64,000 nt of DNA. Source: CAWVWD01 sp045106825. GTDB taxonomy: Bacteria > Bacteroidota > Bacteroidia > Chitinophagales > Saprospiraceae. Under the pieces are notes generated by a model that saw only the letters and a program-made list of their open reading frames with translations, did not search any database and was not told the DNA's origin. The translations under genes and the position numbers were made by a program. Location: the NCBI GenBank assembly GCA_045106825.1, contig JBGCFH010000118.1, positions 1 through 64,000 of the forward strand. Reading direction: 5' to 3'. Shown here one piece after another: positions 36,142 through 44,966 of the stretch. Position 1 is the first letter of the stretch; the number at the start of each line of letters is the position of its first letter.

Positions 36142-37380
36142 GTGAATTTTTTAGAAAACATACGGATTGCATTTGATTCGATTCGCTCCAATTTTTTGAG
36201 AGCTGCTTTGACGTTTCTTATTATCGCTGTAGGAATTATGGCTTTAGTTGGTATTTTGACGGCTTTAGATAGCGTTTATGCTTCTTTAAACTCAAACTTA
36301 TCAAGTATGGGAGCAAATACTTTTAATATTGTTCCCACTGGTCAAGGCATTCGAGGTGGCGGTCCTCGTAATCGTCGCAAGATTGGGAAATCAATCAATT
36401 ATCGGGAAGCAGTAGAGTTCAAAGAACGCTTAGAGTTTCCTGCGACTGTTTCTGTCTCTGCGATGGGAACAAGCTTGGCGACTGTCCGAAATGGTTTAGA
36501 AGAAACCAACCCAAATGTAATTGTATATGGTGCAGATGAATATTATTTAAGTGTCGCTGGTTATAATGTCGAAATGGGTCGTAATTTTACAAATACAGAA
36601 ATAAATAATGGACAAAGTGTGGCGATAATTGGACAAGATATAGTCAATCTCCTCTTTGAGGAAAGTATGGAAAAAGCACTTAATTCGACTATTTCTATTC
36701 GTAATATCAAATATCGAGTGATTGGTATTTTGGAATCAAAAGGTTCTACGATGAGCCAAAGTGGTGATAAAATCGTTATGATTCCGTTATTGAATGTAAA
36801 AAGATATTATGGTTCTCAAACAAATTCTTATAACCTAACCGTTGCCGTAAAAGATGCGAAAGATATGGATGCCGCAACAGCTTCTACTATTTCAACTTTC
36901 CGAAATATTCGAAAAATTCGTATTGGTGAAAAAAATGACTTCGAAATTCAGAAAAGTGATAGTTTGTTTAACTTATTAGAAGAAAATACCGCAACCTTAC
37001 GTTTCGCAACAATTATTATCGGTTTGATTACGCTTTTGGGTGCAGCAATTGGTTTAATGAATATTATGTTGGTTTCTGTTACAGAACGTACTCGTGAGAT
37101 TGGTATTCGGAAGGCTTTAGGTGCGAGTAGCAAAGCGATTTTGTCACAATTCTTAACAGAGGCGGTTGTTATTTGCCAAATAGGCGGACTAATTGGTATT
37201 CTTTTAGGGATTTCGATTGGAAATATTGTCTCATTCGCTACTGGTGGTTCGTTCGTTATTCCTTGGTTATGGATGTTTGTTGGTATCGTGATTTGTTTAA
37301 TCGTTGGATTAATTTCTGGGTTATATCCTGCGATGAAAGCTTCGGAGTTGGATCCAATTGAGGCCTTACGATATGAATAA
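36142..37380 (+). CDS. MacB/FtsX-family ABC transporter permease
   Basis: 412 residues from a GTG start. The N-terminal helix (AALTFLIIAVGIMALVGILTAL) is followed by a MacB_PCD-type periplasmic domain (about 45-260), then three C-terminal helices with the FtsX-type segment LMNIMLVSVTERTREIGIRKALGAS. It would pair with an ATPase to drive a periplasmic machine or export a peptide or lipoprotein. No ATP-binding subunit is adjacent, so the partner must be elsewhere. A palindromic element sits in its promoter region. Confidence 0.88.
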   Translation: MNFLENIRIAFDSIRSNFLRAALTFLIIAVGIMALVGILTALDSVYASLNSNLSSMGANTFNIVPTGQGIRGGGPRNRRKIGKSINYREAVEFKERLEFPATVSVSAMGTSLATVRNGLEETNPNVIVYGADEYYLSVAGYNVEMGRNFTNTEINNGQSVAIIGQDIVNLLFEESMEKALNSTISIRNIKYRVIGILESKGSTMSQSGDKIVMIPLLNVKRYYGSQTNSYNLTVAVKDAKDMDAATASTISTFRNIRKIRIGEKNDFEIQKSDSLFNLLEENTATLRFATIIIGLITLLGAAIGLMNIMLVSVTERTREIGIRKALGASSKAILSQFLTEAVVICQIGGLIGILLGISIGNIVSFATGGSFVIPWLWMFVGIVICLIVGLISGLYPAMKASELDPIEALRYE

Positions 37381-37440
37381 ATCAATTTGCCTACTTCTTA
37401 CGCCTCAAAACCTCCGTGATTATTCTTCGCTTATTATTCA

Positions 37441-37479
37441 TAATTATATTGAATTATATTGAATTATATTGAATTGATT
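37441..37479. repeat. Short tandem repeat, 10-bp unit
   Basis: Three and a half copies of GAATTATATT in a row just upstream of a terminator. Variable copy number is likely between strains. Confidence 0.7.
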
Positions 37480-37487
37480 AAGATAAT

Positions 37488-37532
37488 AAAGGGCTTTCAT
37501 CTGTTTAAAAACTCAACAGATGAAAGCCCTTT
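37488..37532 (+). terminator. Terminator of the MacB-like permease gene
   Basis: An 18-bp perfect stem (AAAGGGCTTTCATCTGTT and its complement) with a 9-nt loop and short T-rich flanks. Confidence 0.8.
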
Positions 37533-37542
37533 AAGATAATAG

Positions 37543-37712
37543 ATTCTTTGAAAAATTTCTCCGAAAAATCAAAGCAAACTGTGGAACAATAGAATTTTGG
37601 AATCTATTAAGATTGTTGATATAAAATCAACACATCAACACATCAACGATTTTAAGTAATTTAGATTTGTTACAGCTTGATTAGATTTCTTGGAGGAATT
37701 TTTCAAAGAACC
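37543..37712. repeat. MITE-like element with TTCTTTGAAAAATT ends
   Basis: The left end TTCTTTGAAAAATTTCTCCG and right end AGGAATTTTTCAAAGAA are near-perfect inverted repeats over about 25 bp, enclosing a Thr/Gln-codon-like ATCAACAC tandem stretch. It fills the space between the terminator and the Lys-rich lipoprotein. No other copy is seen in the window. Confidence 0.6.
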
Positions 37713-37745
37713 AGCTAAGGAATAGCGAATAAGCGACGCTATGAA

Positions 37746-38030
37746 CTATTTCCTGTATTTCCCCCTTTTGTCCATTGACCTCTTATTCATTTGTCGTCTA
37801 TCAATCTTCCTCTTCTTCATCTTTTTCATTTTCTTCTGCTTTCCCATCTTCTTCATATCTTTTGGAAAAAGGCTCGATTTCGTTTTTGATTTTTTGAACT
37901 GTCCTTTTTTGTCTGTTTTAGTATGCAAATCATTATATGCAGCACACTTTGCTGGTCTTTGGAACAATCCACAAGAAGTTAAAGAGATTGTTAATGTCAG
38001 AATTAAAGCTAATATTAATAAACGTTTCAT
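37746..38030 (-). CDS. Small Lys/Met-rich lipoprotein
   Basis: 94 residues. The signal peptide (LLILALILTLTISLTSC) has a lipidated Cys. The mature part is strongly basic, with runs of Lys, Met and Arg (MKKMGKQKKMKKMKKRKIDR). A 100-codon frame on the opposite strand overlaps it, but encodes only Phe/Leu-rich antisense sequence without features, so the minus strand is preferred. The function is unknown; the positive tail could bind anionic polymers. Confidence 0.7.
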   Translation of the reverse strand: MKRLLILALILTLTISLTSCGLFQRPAKCAAYNDLHTKTDKKGQFKKSKTKSSLFPKDMKKMGKQKKMKKMKKRKIDRRQMNKRSMDKRGKYRK

Positions 38031-38269
38031 AAGCATTATTTAAAAACTTCATTATACCAATAATGAAATTAGTATAATTTTAATACATATCTAAATTGTA
38101 CTACATTCAATCATAATTTTTCAAAGATAACCTTTAATCTTTATTTCATCAAAATGGTGGATTTCAGCAGTTTTCAGTCAAAAAACGACAAATATCTTGC
38201 TGAAATCTGTTTTTATTGTAAAATAATCGTCTGAAAAAAGTCTAAAATTGTCTGTATACTTTGGTATCA

Positions 38270-38300
38270 TTTGCTTTTGTAGAAAAAGCATCTAAATTTG
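38270..38300 (+). promoter_or_regulatory. Promoter of the HU gene
   Basis: TTTG at 38270-38273, a 19-base spacer and TAAATTTG at 38293-38300 fit the Bacteroidota promoter consensus. Transcription should start around 38307, about 50 bases before the ATG. Confidence 0.65.
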
Positions 38301-38357
38301 TGCGGACTCTTTTATAAGATAAAAAATATTTGAATCAATCATTTTAAATCAATTCAC

Positions 38358-38672
38358 ATGAATAAAGGAGATTTAATAAACAAAATTGCGGAAGACGCAA
38401 GTTTAACAAAAACTCAAGCTACTGAGGCTTTAAACGCTGTTCTTGATGCAGTAACAGACGCTTTAAAATCAGGTGATAAAGTAACGCTTGTTGGGTTTGG
38501 TACGTTCTCATTGTCATATCGTGAGGCTCGTACAGGAAGAAACCCTCGTAAACCAAACGAAACTATCGACATTCCTGCAAAGGTTGTTGCTAAGTTTAAG
38601 CCAGGTAAAGAGTTAGCTGGTGCTGTAGATAGTGAGGAATTAAGAGCGTCTATGAAAGCAAGTAAAAAGTAA
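38358..38672 (+). CDS. HU-family DNA-binding protein
   Basis: 104 residues. The whole HU fold is visible: MNKGDLINKIAEDASLTKTQATEALNAVLDAV, DKVTLVGFGTFSLSYREARTGRNPRKPNETIDIPAKVVAKFKPGKEL. The DNA-binding arm GRNPRKPNETIDIPA is intact. The C-terminus is about 12 residues longer than E. coli HU (VDSEELRASMKASKK), as often in Bacteroidota. It acts as a nucleoid-associated architectural protein. Confidence 0.95.
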   Translation: MNKGDLINKIAEDASLTKTQATEALNAVLDAVTDALKSGDKVTLVGFGTFSLSYREARTGRNPRKPNETIDIPAKVVAKFKPGKELAGAVDSEELRASMKASKK

Positions 38673-38689
38673 ACAGAGTAAACATACAA

Positions 38690-38726
38690 TAAAAGGCTTC
38701 TTCTGATTTTGTGAAGAAGCCTTTTT
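38690..38726 (+). terminator. HU gene terminator
   Basis: A stem of AAAAGGCTTCTTC against GAAGAAGCCTTTT followed by T-rich sequence. Confidence 0.85.
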
Positions 38727-38797
38727 TGTGTTTTAGATGTGTCGAAACGTTTAGAGAATGCTGTTACTATTTATAATAGTTCTCTGAAAAGAAATAT

Positions 38798-39499
38798 TTA
38801 AGTATTCGCTCGAATCATAAAAATTTCACCAGTCGGATATTGATTATAAACTGGTAACTTTCCCATAAACGTACCTGTAAAAAACATCCTTTGCTGTTGT
38901 AATTCCTCATTAATACGAATCACCAAATCAACATCACCTGATTTAATTGTAGCAATAAAATAATCGTGTTGCTTAAAAAGTTGACCTTTGTACTGTTTTT
39001 GTCTGATATTCAATTGTAATTCTTTCTGTCCTTGTTTACGATGAATAATCTCAGCAGGTGTATTATATCCCTTCAAATCATTTTGTCTCCGAAAAACGAT
39101 TGTCCATTTGTCTACTAAATCATTGGTTGTTGCTTTTCGATTTTCTTTTTTTGATTTTTCAGGTATAACAGGAACGACTCTTATTCCTGTACATCGAACT
39201 AAAGTATTAACATAACTTGTTGTTGCAGTAACAATGGCATCTTCTCCTTTTGTAGATAGTATGTCTAAATTTTGTTCATAATGCTTAATAAAAAAGCGGT
39301 AATCTTTAATTGGACGAAAGTCCTCTGGTAGTTCTCTATTTCTATTTCTGTGTGCCTTGGTATTTACAAAGTTTGCAATAGTAGAATAAAATTTTCGTTT
39401 ACTTTGAGTTTTTAAGTTTTCGTCAATACCTGATAAGCTAATTGCGTTTTGAGCAAGGCATACGATGTCCTTTGCGTAATAGTTACGAGAATTTGGCAT
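38798..39499 (-). CDS. Hypothetical basic cytosolic protein
   Basis: 233 residues, no signal peptide or membrane helix, rich in Lys, Arg, Asn and Gln. I do not recognise a family. The N-terminal third is helical (YAKDIVCLAQNAISLSGIDENL); the C-terminal part looks beta-rich (ELQLNIRQKQYKGQLFKQHDYFIATIKSGDVDLVIRINEELQ). It is isolated, with 800 bases of spacer on its 5' side. The base composition is like that of neighbouring accessory genes. Confidence 0.55.
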   Translation of the reverse strand: MPNSRNYYAKDIVCLAQNAISLSGIDENLKTQSKRKFYSTIANFVNTKAHRNRNRELPEDFRPIKDYRFFIKHYEQNLDILSTKGEDAIVTATTSYVNTLVRCTGIRVVPVIPEKSKKENRKATTNDLVDKWTIVFRRQNDLKGYNTPAEIIHRKQGQKELQLNIRQKQYKGQLFKQHDYFIATIKSGDVDLVIRINEELQQQRMFFTGTFMGKLPVYNQYPTGEIFMIRANT

Positions 39500-40305
39500 A
39501 ATACAGTAATTTTATAAGACTTGTTAATATTAAAATTACACATATATATATATATAAAATCATAATCTATAAAGCAAAACTTCTAACTCCATCTCATTAA
39601 CACCTAACGAAATAACATTACAAAACACTAATAATCAACACTTTAAATCATTTTTCAATCTCATTGTAACTACAATCACTTCGACTGAATGATTAGGAAA
39701 TCACATAATTTCTAATGTATATTTGAACTAACAAATTGATTGATAAGCAAAAGTGAATAAATTTAGATAAAATTTTTAACATGAATATATCTTACTCATA
39801 TTATCTAATCATGCAAACTTAACAATTAAGGGCAACTACAGTAATATAAAGACTTACATGATAATTAATTCCTGATAAAACTTTTTTAATCAACCGTATG
39901 TATTTTTTAAAGGAGAAAAATATATTTTATTTAAAGACCGTTAAACACTTGATTATTAAGGATTTATAAATAAACAACGCATTTCGAGAGACTGCATGAA
40001 TAAATAATTTGTGGCAAGTTATTTTTCGTGCAATCTTCTCACCTCATCTTTGTAGTATCGAAAGCGAAAGAAGTTTACGCTTTGATATTTAAAATATTCT
40101 GACCGGTCATTTACAGAATATGTGCATGCACACAAGCAAATTAAATTTATTTATTAACAGCTTGTGTACTTACGAAAATACCAATCTCTAAGTGTTTTGC
40201 CACTAAGCATTATTAGGTTGTTCTATCTAAAAGTAAATAGAACAAAGGATTGGAATGAGATGAAGAATCTAATAGGAGATACACGAGCGAAATCTCCAAA
40301 CAGTT
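39500..40305. other. Long AT-rich intergenic region with short palindromes
   Basis: No gene recognised in about 800 bases. Near the downstream secreted-protein gene are an ATATTCTG...CAGAATAT inverted repeat around 40093-40120 enclosing GACCGGTC, followed directly by the 12-bp palindrome TGTGCATGCACA (40121-40132). These could be regulator binding sites or a leader structure. Confidence 0.4.
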
Positions 40306-40674
40306 ATGCGTTATTTAAAATCAGTATTATTTATTGCTTTAGTATCAGTTTTTGCAGTTCAAGCGAATGCAAGTGTTTTATTACCAACTTCTATTTCTCT
40401 AAATGAGGTTGTTCCAGAACATATTATTGAGTTAGTAAGCGAAGGAAGAAGTATTATAGAATTAGTAAGTGAAGGAAGAAATCTTCAAATAACTAATATT
40501 GTTGATGAAAATGTTTTTGTGAGTCTAAAGAACTCCGTTAATGATATAGTTTATCAAGATATACTTACAGCGAATACAACAGTGACTTTATCAGCTTTAT
40601 CATCAGGTAGTTATGAATTAAAAGCAACAACAAACTTAGGTGATATGATGCTCTTTATGATAGAAATCGAATAA
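40306..40674 (+). CDS. Small secreted protein with internal duplication
   Basis: 122 residues with a signal peptide (YLKSVLFIALVSVFAVQANA). The mature protein has a 10-residue direct repeat, IIELVSEGRS then IIELVSEGRN, encoded by nearly identical DNA. The C-terminal 65 residues look like a small beta-sandwich (VFVSLKNSVNDIVYQDILTA, later SGSYELKATT), similar in style to DUF3244-type or secretion-associated C-terminal domains of Bacteroidota. The function is unknown. Confidence 0.6.
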   Translation: MRYLKSVLFIALVSVFAVQANASVLLPTSISLNEVVPEHIIELVSEGRSIIELVSEGRNLQITNIVDENVFVSLKNSVNDIVYQDILTANTTVTLSALSSGSYELKATTNLGDMMLFMIEIE

Positions 40675-40685
40675 GACTTGTTATT

Positions 40686-40731
40686 TTAAGGAGTCCAATT
40701 TTTCAGAGTAATCTGGAATAAGACTCCTTAA
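40686..40731 (+). terminator. Terminator overlapping the end of the convergent gene
   Basis: A 10-bp stem TTAAGGAGTC/GACTCCTTAA with a 26-nt loop followed by TTTTTT on plus. It includes the stop codon and last codons of the minus-strand gene at 40703. Confidence 0.7.
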
Positions 40732-42127
40732 TTTTTTCACTTAACCATTGTTTATAAACAAGATTAGCTTCTTTTTCTAAATCTACTTCTATTTTTTTTA
40801 ATACCTGTTGACTTTTACATTTATAAATTTTACGAGTATATTGTATAAATTTATAATCAATATCCTTTCTATTCTCTGGCATAGTTTGTCCTTTTACATA
40901 TCGTCTAAAACTTTGTAAAGCATTCATCAAAGAGTCTTCATTTTTCAGTTCATAAAAACTACATATCAAAAAACGCCAAATACGAACTCTCAAACCAAAG
41001 TCAAATCCTAATGTAACATTATACTCATTGATATGAATAATTTCTACAACCCGTTCGTAATTTTTTTTATAGAAAGCAATAAATATCTCTGTAAAATAAT
41101 TTGCTTTTCTTATATCTTTTTCATTAATATCCTTTAAATACTTACCTGCATATTCTTGTATCGGTTTAATTTCTCGACTTGATGCAACTAATGATAAAAA
41201 ATTTGTATACATGTAAATCGGAAGTCGATTATTGTTATATAAAATTTGTTTATCAAATGCTAAATAAACATAACTTTCAATATTATCTAACAAATACTTC
41301 TTGTTTCCTTTTGTAGATTGACGATTTGCAAAATTAAATATCAATGAAAAAATCGTTAACTGTCTTTCTCCCGTAATTAAATTATTCTCTATTAAGGTTA
41401 TTAATTCATTCTTGCAGTAATCAAATTCTTGAGAATTTTTTTCTAAATTTTTTGCTTTCGCTAATAAGATTTCAATTCTACTTTCAGGTGATCGTTCAAT
41501 TTTTAATTCAATTAAATTAACAACCTCTTCATTAAACATTTTTTGGCGTTGTTCTTTTTCAATTTCCAATACTTCATAATATCTTATGAAATACTCATTG
41601 AATAAATATCGTACTTTATTAAATAAATCAATATTATGATTTTCTCGATTCAATTCTTGATACAATTCATAATTCAAATGAAATCGGATAAAATATTGAA
41701 ATGCTTCCTCCGTTCTATTTTTAGGCTTGATTTCTGAGTCTAATAAACCATCAGTCACTAAATTTTTTAACCGATTTTCAGGAAGACTTTTAACCTTAAT
41801 GGATTCTCTGAATAACCAATCTTGAATGATTTGATTTTTATCAAGAAATCGCTCAATCATGAATTTTTTAATTCTTAAATACAACCTACTCGCAGTACGA
41901 TTTAATGATTTAGAATCATCATGAAATAATTTTTTTTGAATATAAATTCTCTCTAAATATTTATGATTCAAATCGCCTTTTCTAATAATTTTTCGGATAT
42001 GTTCCCATAAAATAAACTCTAATCCATCGGATTTAAAATATTGTCTTTGTAAATATCTATGAAGTGCAAGTTCTTTATTTTGATAATATACAACTAATAT
42101 TAATGCGACAAGCTTAGTTTCTTTCAT
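40703..42127 (-). CDS. Large helical protein of unknown function
   Basis: 474 residues, predicted almost entirely alpha-helical, rich in Lys, Glu, Asn, Tyr and Leu, with no signal peptide or membrane segment. Repeated patterns such as LLAKAKNLEKNSQEFDYCKNEL and FYELKNEDSLMNALQSFRRYV suggest TPR-like or HEAT-like helical hairpins, but I do not recognise a family. The gene is isolated and ends inside the terminator of its convergent neighbour. Confidence 0.6.
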   Translation of the reverse strand: MKETKLVALILVVYYQNKELALHRYLQRQYFKSDGLEFILWEHIRKIIRKGDLNHKYLERIYIQKKLFHDDSKSLNRTASRLYLRIKKFMIERFLDKNQIIQDWLFRESIKVKSLPENRLKNLVTDGLLDSEIKPKNRTEEAFQYFIRFHLNYELYQELNRENHNIDLFNKVRYLFNEYFIRYYEVLEIEKEQRQKMFNEEVVNLIELKIERSPESRIEILLAKAKNLEKNSQEFDYCKNELITLIENNLITGERQLTIFSLIFNFANRQSTKGNKKYLLDNIESYVYLAFDKQILYNNNRLPIYMYTNFLSLVASSREIKPIQEYAGKYLKDINEKDIRKANYFTEIFIAFYKKNYERVVEIIHINEYNVTLGFDFGLRVRIWRFLICSFYELKNEDSLMNALQSFRRYVKGQTMPENRKDIDYKFIQYTRKIYKCKSQQVLKKIEVDLEKEANLVYKQWLSEKIKESYSRLL

Positions 42128-42432
42128 TTTTTCCGTACAAACTGATGAGAATATTTTCGATAGTAAAATTAAGCTTAAAATATTGATTTACAACACCTTT
42201 AGTTAAATTTTAACATTCAAAAAATCGACACTTTTATGAGACTAATGATTATATTTTGCATTTTAAAAATTCTATAGATATACATATTTTTGATTTACAA
42301 CAATAAACAATTCCTATCTAATTGCCACAATAGTTGTTTTAAATTGCTCTTAAACAATTCTTCCATATTCATCAAGCCATCTTCATTCCTTAGAAGATGG
42401 CTTTAGTTCTTTTCACTTATCTCAAAAAAAAA
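42128..42432. other. Intergenic spacer with one hairpin
   Basis: Contains the perfect 11-bp hairpin AAGCCATCTTC/GAAGATGGCTT at 42374-42403, which may terminate gatB on minus although its U-run is poor. Otherwise an AT-rich spacer with no gene. Confidence 0.45.
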
Positions 42433-43881
42433 TTACTGTTTTAGGCGTTTTGCAATTAGCTGATTTGCTAATTTTGGATTTGCTTTTCCTCGGGTTTGCT
42501 TCATAATTTCACCAATAAATAAACCCATAAATTTCTTTTTCCCTCGCTTCAATGCCTCGAATTTATCAGGATATTTAGCTATAATTCCTTCTAATATCTC
42601 TGTGATTTCTTCATCATTATTATCTTGAATTAAGTTCATTTTTTTTGCTAAATCTAATGGATTTTCATTTGGATTTTCTAATAATTTTGGCAATAACTTT
42701 TGTTTTGCAGCCAACATATTCACCTTTCCACCATCAATAATTGCAATTAATTTCGCCAATTTAGTAGGCGTTAAAGGCAAGATATCAAAAGTAATTTTAT
42801 GTTCATTTACATAAGCTTTTAAGCTATTAATCGACCAGTTAGAAGCAGATTTATAATTTTTTGTATGCTGAATAACCTTATAATAATAATCCACTAAATC
42901 CTTTTCTTCTGTCAATATCGAAGCATCATATTCAGACAAACCATACATTGTCATCAGTTCTGATTTCAAAACATCAGGTAAAGTTGGCATTGCTGCTTTT
43001 ATTTCATTCAACAAGTCATCAGAAATAATCACTGGAGACAAATCAGGCTCTGAAAAATAACGATAATCAGGAGCATCTTCTTTGGAACGTAAAGAATAGG
43101 TTGTTCCTTTTTCTGTATTGAATCCACGAGTTTCCTGCACAACAGTTTCACCTTTTTCCATCAATCCGATTTGGCGTTTGATTTCATGATTGATTGCTCG
43201 TTTAGCATTTCGGACAGAGTTGACGTTTTTTACTTCACATCGGTTATTATATTTCGTTGTACCTTTGAGACGAACAGAAACATTACAATCAAATCGTAAT
43301 GAACCTTCTTCCATATTTCCATCAGAAATATCCAAGTATTTTACCAACTTCCGTAGCGTATTAATAAAAAAAACAGTCTCCTCCGCAGAACGCAAATCAG
43401 GTTCTGTCACAATCTCCAAAAGCGGTACACCAGCACGATTCAAGTCAACCAAAGTATATTTATCATCTAAATCATGAATCGATTTCCCAGCATCTTCTTC
43501 CATATGAATATGATGCAAACGAATATTTCTATCACCATTTTCGCCCTTTATCGCTACATTTCCACCGATACAAATCGGTAAATTATCTTGTGTAATTTGA
43601 TAACCTTTCGGCAAATCCGCATAAAAATAATTCTTACGATCAAAGTAATTCACTTGACTAATCGAGCAATCTAAAGCTAAACCTAACTTCACCGCACTTT
43701 CGACTTGCCGCTTATTGATTCGAGGCAAAGTACCAGGATGTGCTAATGAAATTGGACTTGTATGTGCGTTCGGGTTTCCACCAAACATTGCACTATCTGC
43801 ACAAAATGCTTTTGTTTTTGTATTCAACTGTACATGTACTTCCAAACCAATGACAGCTTCATATTTATTAGAATTTTCCAT
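42433..43881 (-). CDS. gatB: Aspartyl/glutamyl-tRNA amidotransferase subunit B
   Basis: 482 residues. It begins YEAVIGLEVHVQLNTKTKAFC and shows the GatB signatures SLAHPGTLPRINKRQVE, LPKGYQITQDNLPICIGG and HMEEDAGKS, and the C-terminal GatB/YqeY helical domain (FMGLFIGEIMKQTRGKANPKLANQLI). With GatA and GatC, which are not in this window, it converts misacylated Glu-tRNA(Gln) or Asp-tRNA(Asn) to the correct amide. The start codon and length agree with the family. Confidence 0.96.
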   Translation of the reverse strand: MENSNKYEAVIGLEVHVQLNTKTKAFCADSAMFGGNPNAHTSPISLAHPGTLPRINKRQVESAVKLGLALDCSISQVNYFDRKNYFYADLPKGYQITQDNLPICIGGNVAIKGENGDRNIRLHHIHMEEDAGKSIHDLDDKYTLVDLNRAGVPLLEIVTEPDLRSAEETVFFINTLRKLVKYLDISDGNMEEGSLRFDCNVSVRLKGTTKYNNRCEVKNVNSVRNAKRAINHEIKRQIGLMEKGETVVQETRGFNTEKGTTYSLRSKEDAPDYRYFSEPDLSPVIISDDLLNEIKAAMPTLPDVLKSELMTMYGLSEYDASILTEEKDLVDYYYKVIQHTKNYKSASNWSINSLKAYVNEHKITFDILPLTPTKLAKLIAIIDGGKVNMLAAKQKLLPKLLENPNENPLDLAKKMNLIQDNNDEEITEILEGIIAKYPDKFEALKRGKKKFMGLFIGEIMKQTRGKANPKLANQLIAKRLKQ

Positions 43882-44066
43882 GATATTCTTTTTTTAGAAT
43901 TTGTAACAAAGTAACCACATATTCTACAATTCTTATAAAGATTCTTTCAAATATTTAGACTATGAAAATTGAACCTTTCGTTATTTTATAAATTAATAAT
44001 GCGAACCAAATTGTATTTTAAGAAAAAACTGTAATTTCATCGCTTCAAAGCAAATCAATAATTTAG

Positions 44067-44651
44067 ATGACAAAGCTCACACTACAAGAAAAAGCAGAAA
44101 ATTACATTAGTGACCTATTTTTGGAAGCAAATACTTCAGGGCTTTTTTATCACGATTTCAACCACACATTAAGCGTTGTAAAAGCGGTTGATACGATTGC
44201 AAAAGCAATCAGTCTATCTGATAAGGAAAGAGAAATATTAATAGTTGCGGCTTGGTTTCATGATATCGGCTATCTGTATACTCGAACAGAACACGAAGCC
44301 TTTAGTATCAAAATCACTAAACAAGCTTTGAATCCCAATCATTCATCACTTATTAAACCTGTTACGACTTGTATTGCTGCTACAAAAGTTGGGGAAAAAC
44401 CTCAAACTTATTTAGCCGCTTTACTCAAAGATGCAGATATTGCTTTTGGTTCAGCTTATGATTTTCTTAAAACTAATAATGCTTATAGAGAAGAATTGAG
44501 AATCTCAGAAAACAAAATATTTGATGATACGACTTGGCGAACGATGTCTTTAAATTTTTTAAAAAACGTTGTTTTCTTCTCTGATTATGGTAAAACATAT
44601 TTCGCTCCTTTAGTCGCTAATAACTTAAAAAAATATCAAACATCAGAATAA
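44067..44651 (+). CDS. HD-domain phosphohydrolase-like protein
   Basis: 194 residues. HD motifs are present: His33 (FNHTLSVVKAV), His65-Asp66 (WFHDIGY) and Asp124 (LKDADIAFGS). The segment order FYHDFNHTLSVV...AAWFHDIGYLY...LLKDADIA resembles the N-terminal HD half of Bacteroidota proteins annotated as Pycsar-effector-like (HD plus two TM helices), but the TM half is absent here. Cyclic-nucleotide or nucleotide phosphohydrolase activity is inferred. It lies directly upstream of the methionine operon leader on the same strand, with no terminator recognised between. Confidence 0.8.
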   Translation: MTKLTLQEKAENYISDLFLEANTSGLFYHDFNHTLSVVKAVDTIAKAISLSDKEREILIVAAWFHDIGYLYTRTEHEAFSIKITKQALNPNHSSLIKPVTTCIAATKVGEKPQTYLAALLKDADIAFGSAYDFLKTNNAYREELRISENKIFDDTTWRTMSLNFLKNVVFFSDYGKTYFAPLVANNLKKYQTSE

Positions 44652-44768
44652 CAGAAAGCTTTTATATTTTAAAATTCATGCTAAATAGTTAATTAATTTA
44701 TTAAATTCTTAACAAAAAACGCTAAAAACTAAATTTTTTCTAAAAAAGCATCTTTTTAAAAACTTTAA

Positions 44769-44801
44769 TTTGGAATTATAAGTTTTATCCACATATCTTT
44801 G
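44769..44801 (+). promoter_or_regulatory. Promoter of the metY-metX-hom leader transcript
   Basis: TTTG at 44769-44772, 21-base spacer, TATCTTTG at 44794-44801: the same elements and spacing as the rplS promoter. Predicted start near 44808, about 30 bases before the riboswitch P1 helix. Confidence 0.8.
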
Positions 44802-44836
44802 CATTATCAAATCACGCCACATAAGTGTGTGATTGA

Positions 44837-44948
44837 TTTATACAGAAGAGGTGAGAGAACAGGCTCGAAGATCCTCTGGCAACCCTGCAACTTAAAGAAA
44901 GTTTGCCGCAGAAGGTGCTAATTCCTGCCCGATATTGGGAACTATAAG
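44837..44948 (+). promoter_or_regulatory. SAM-I-type (S-box) riboswitch
   Basis: P1 is formed by TTTATA (44837-44842) and TATAAG (44943-44948). P2 pairs GAGG with CCTC and carries the S-box core GAGAGAACAGGCTCGAAGA followed by TGGCAACC. P3 spans CTGC...GCAG. The conserved joining segment AAGGTGCTAATTCC and a P4 hairpin (GCCCGATATTGGG) follow. The downstream genes make homocysteine, which fits SAM feedback. No terminator hairpin immediately follows P1. Instead a small ORF begins 18 bases later, so the output may be translation of that ORF. Confidence 0.88.
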
Positions 44949-44966
44949 TTAATTACAAAATTAATT

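Noticed and set aside
36142..37380. Full MacAB-type efflux operon
   Set aside because: Only a permease is present; no ATPase or adaptor gene is adjacent on either side.
37741..38043. 100-codon plus-strand frame opposite the Lys-rich lipoprotein
   Set aside because: It is Phe/Leu/Ile-rich antisense of Lys/Met codons; the minus frame has a proper signal peptide and lipobox.
40164..40406. 80-codon plus-strand frame overlapping the secreted protein
   Set aside because: Low-complexity, no signal or domain; overlaps the signal peptide of the better-supported gene at 40306.
44652..44768. Missing TM tail of the HD protein hidden by a frameshift
   Set aside because: No frame after the stop codon encodes hydrophobic helices before the metY leader promoter.
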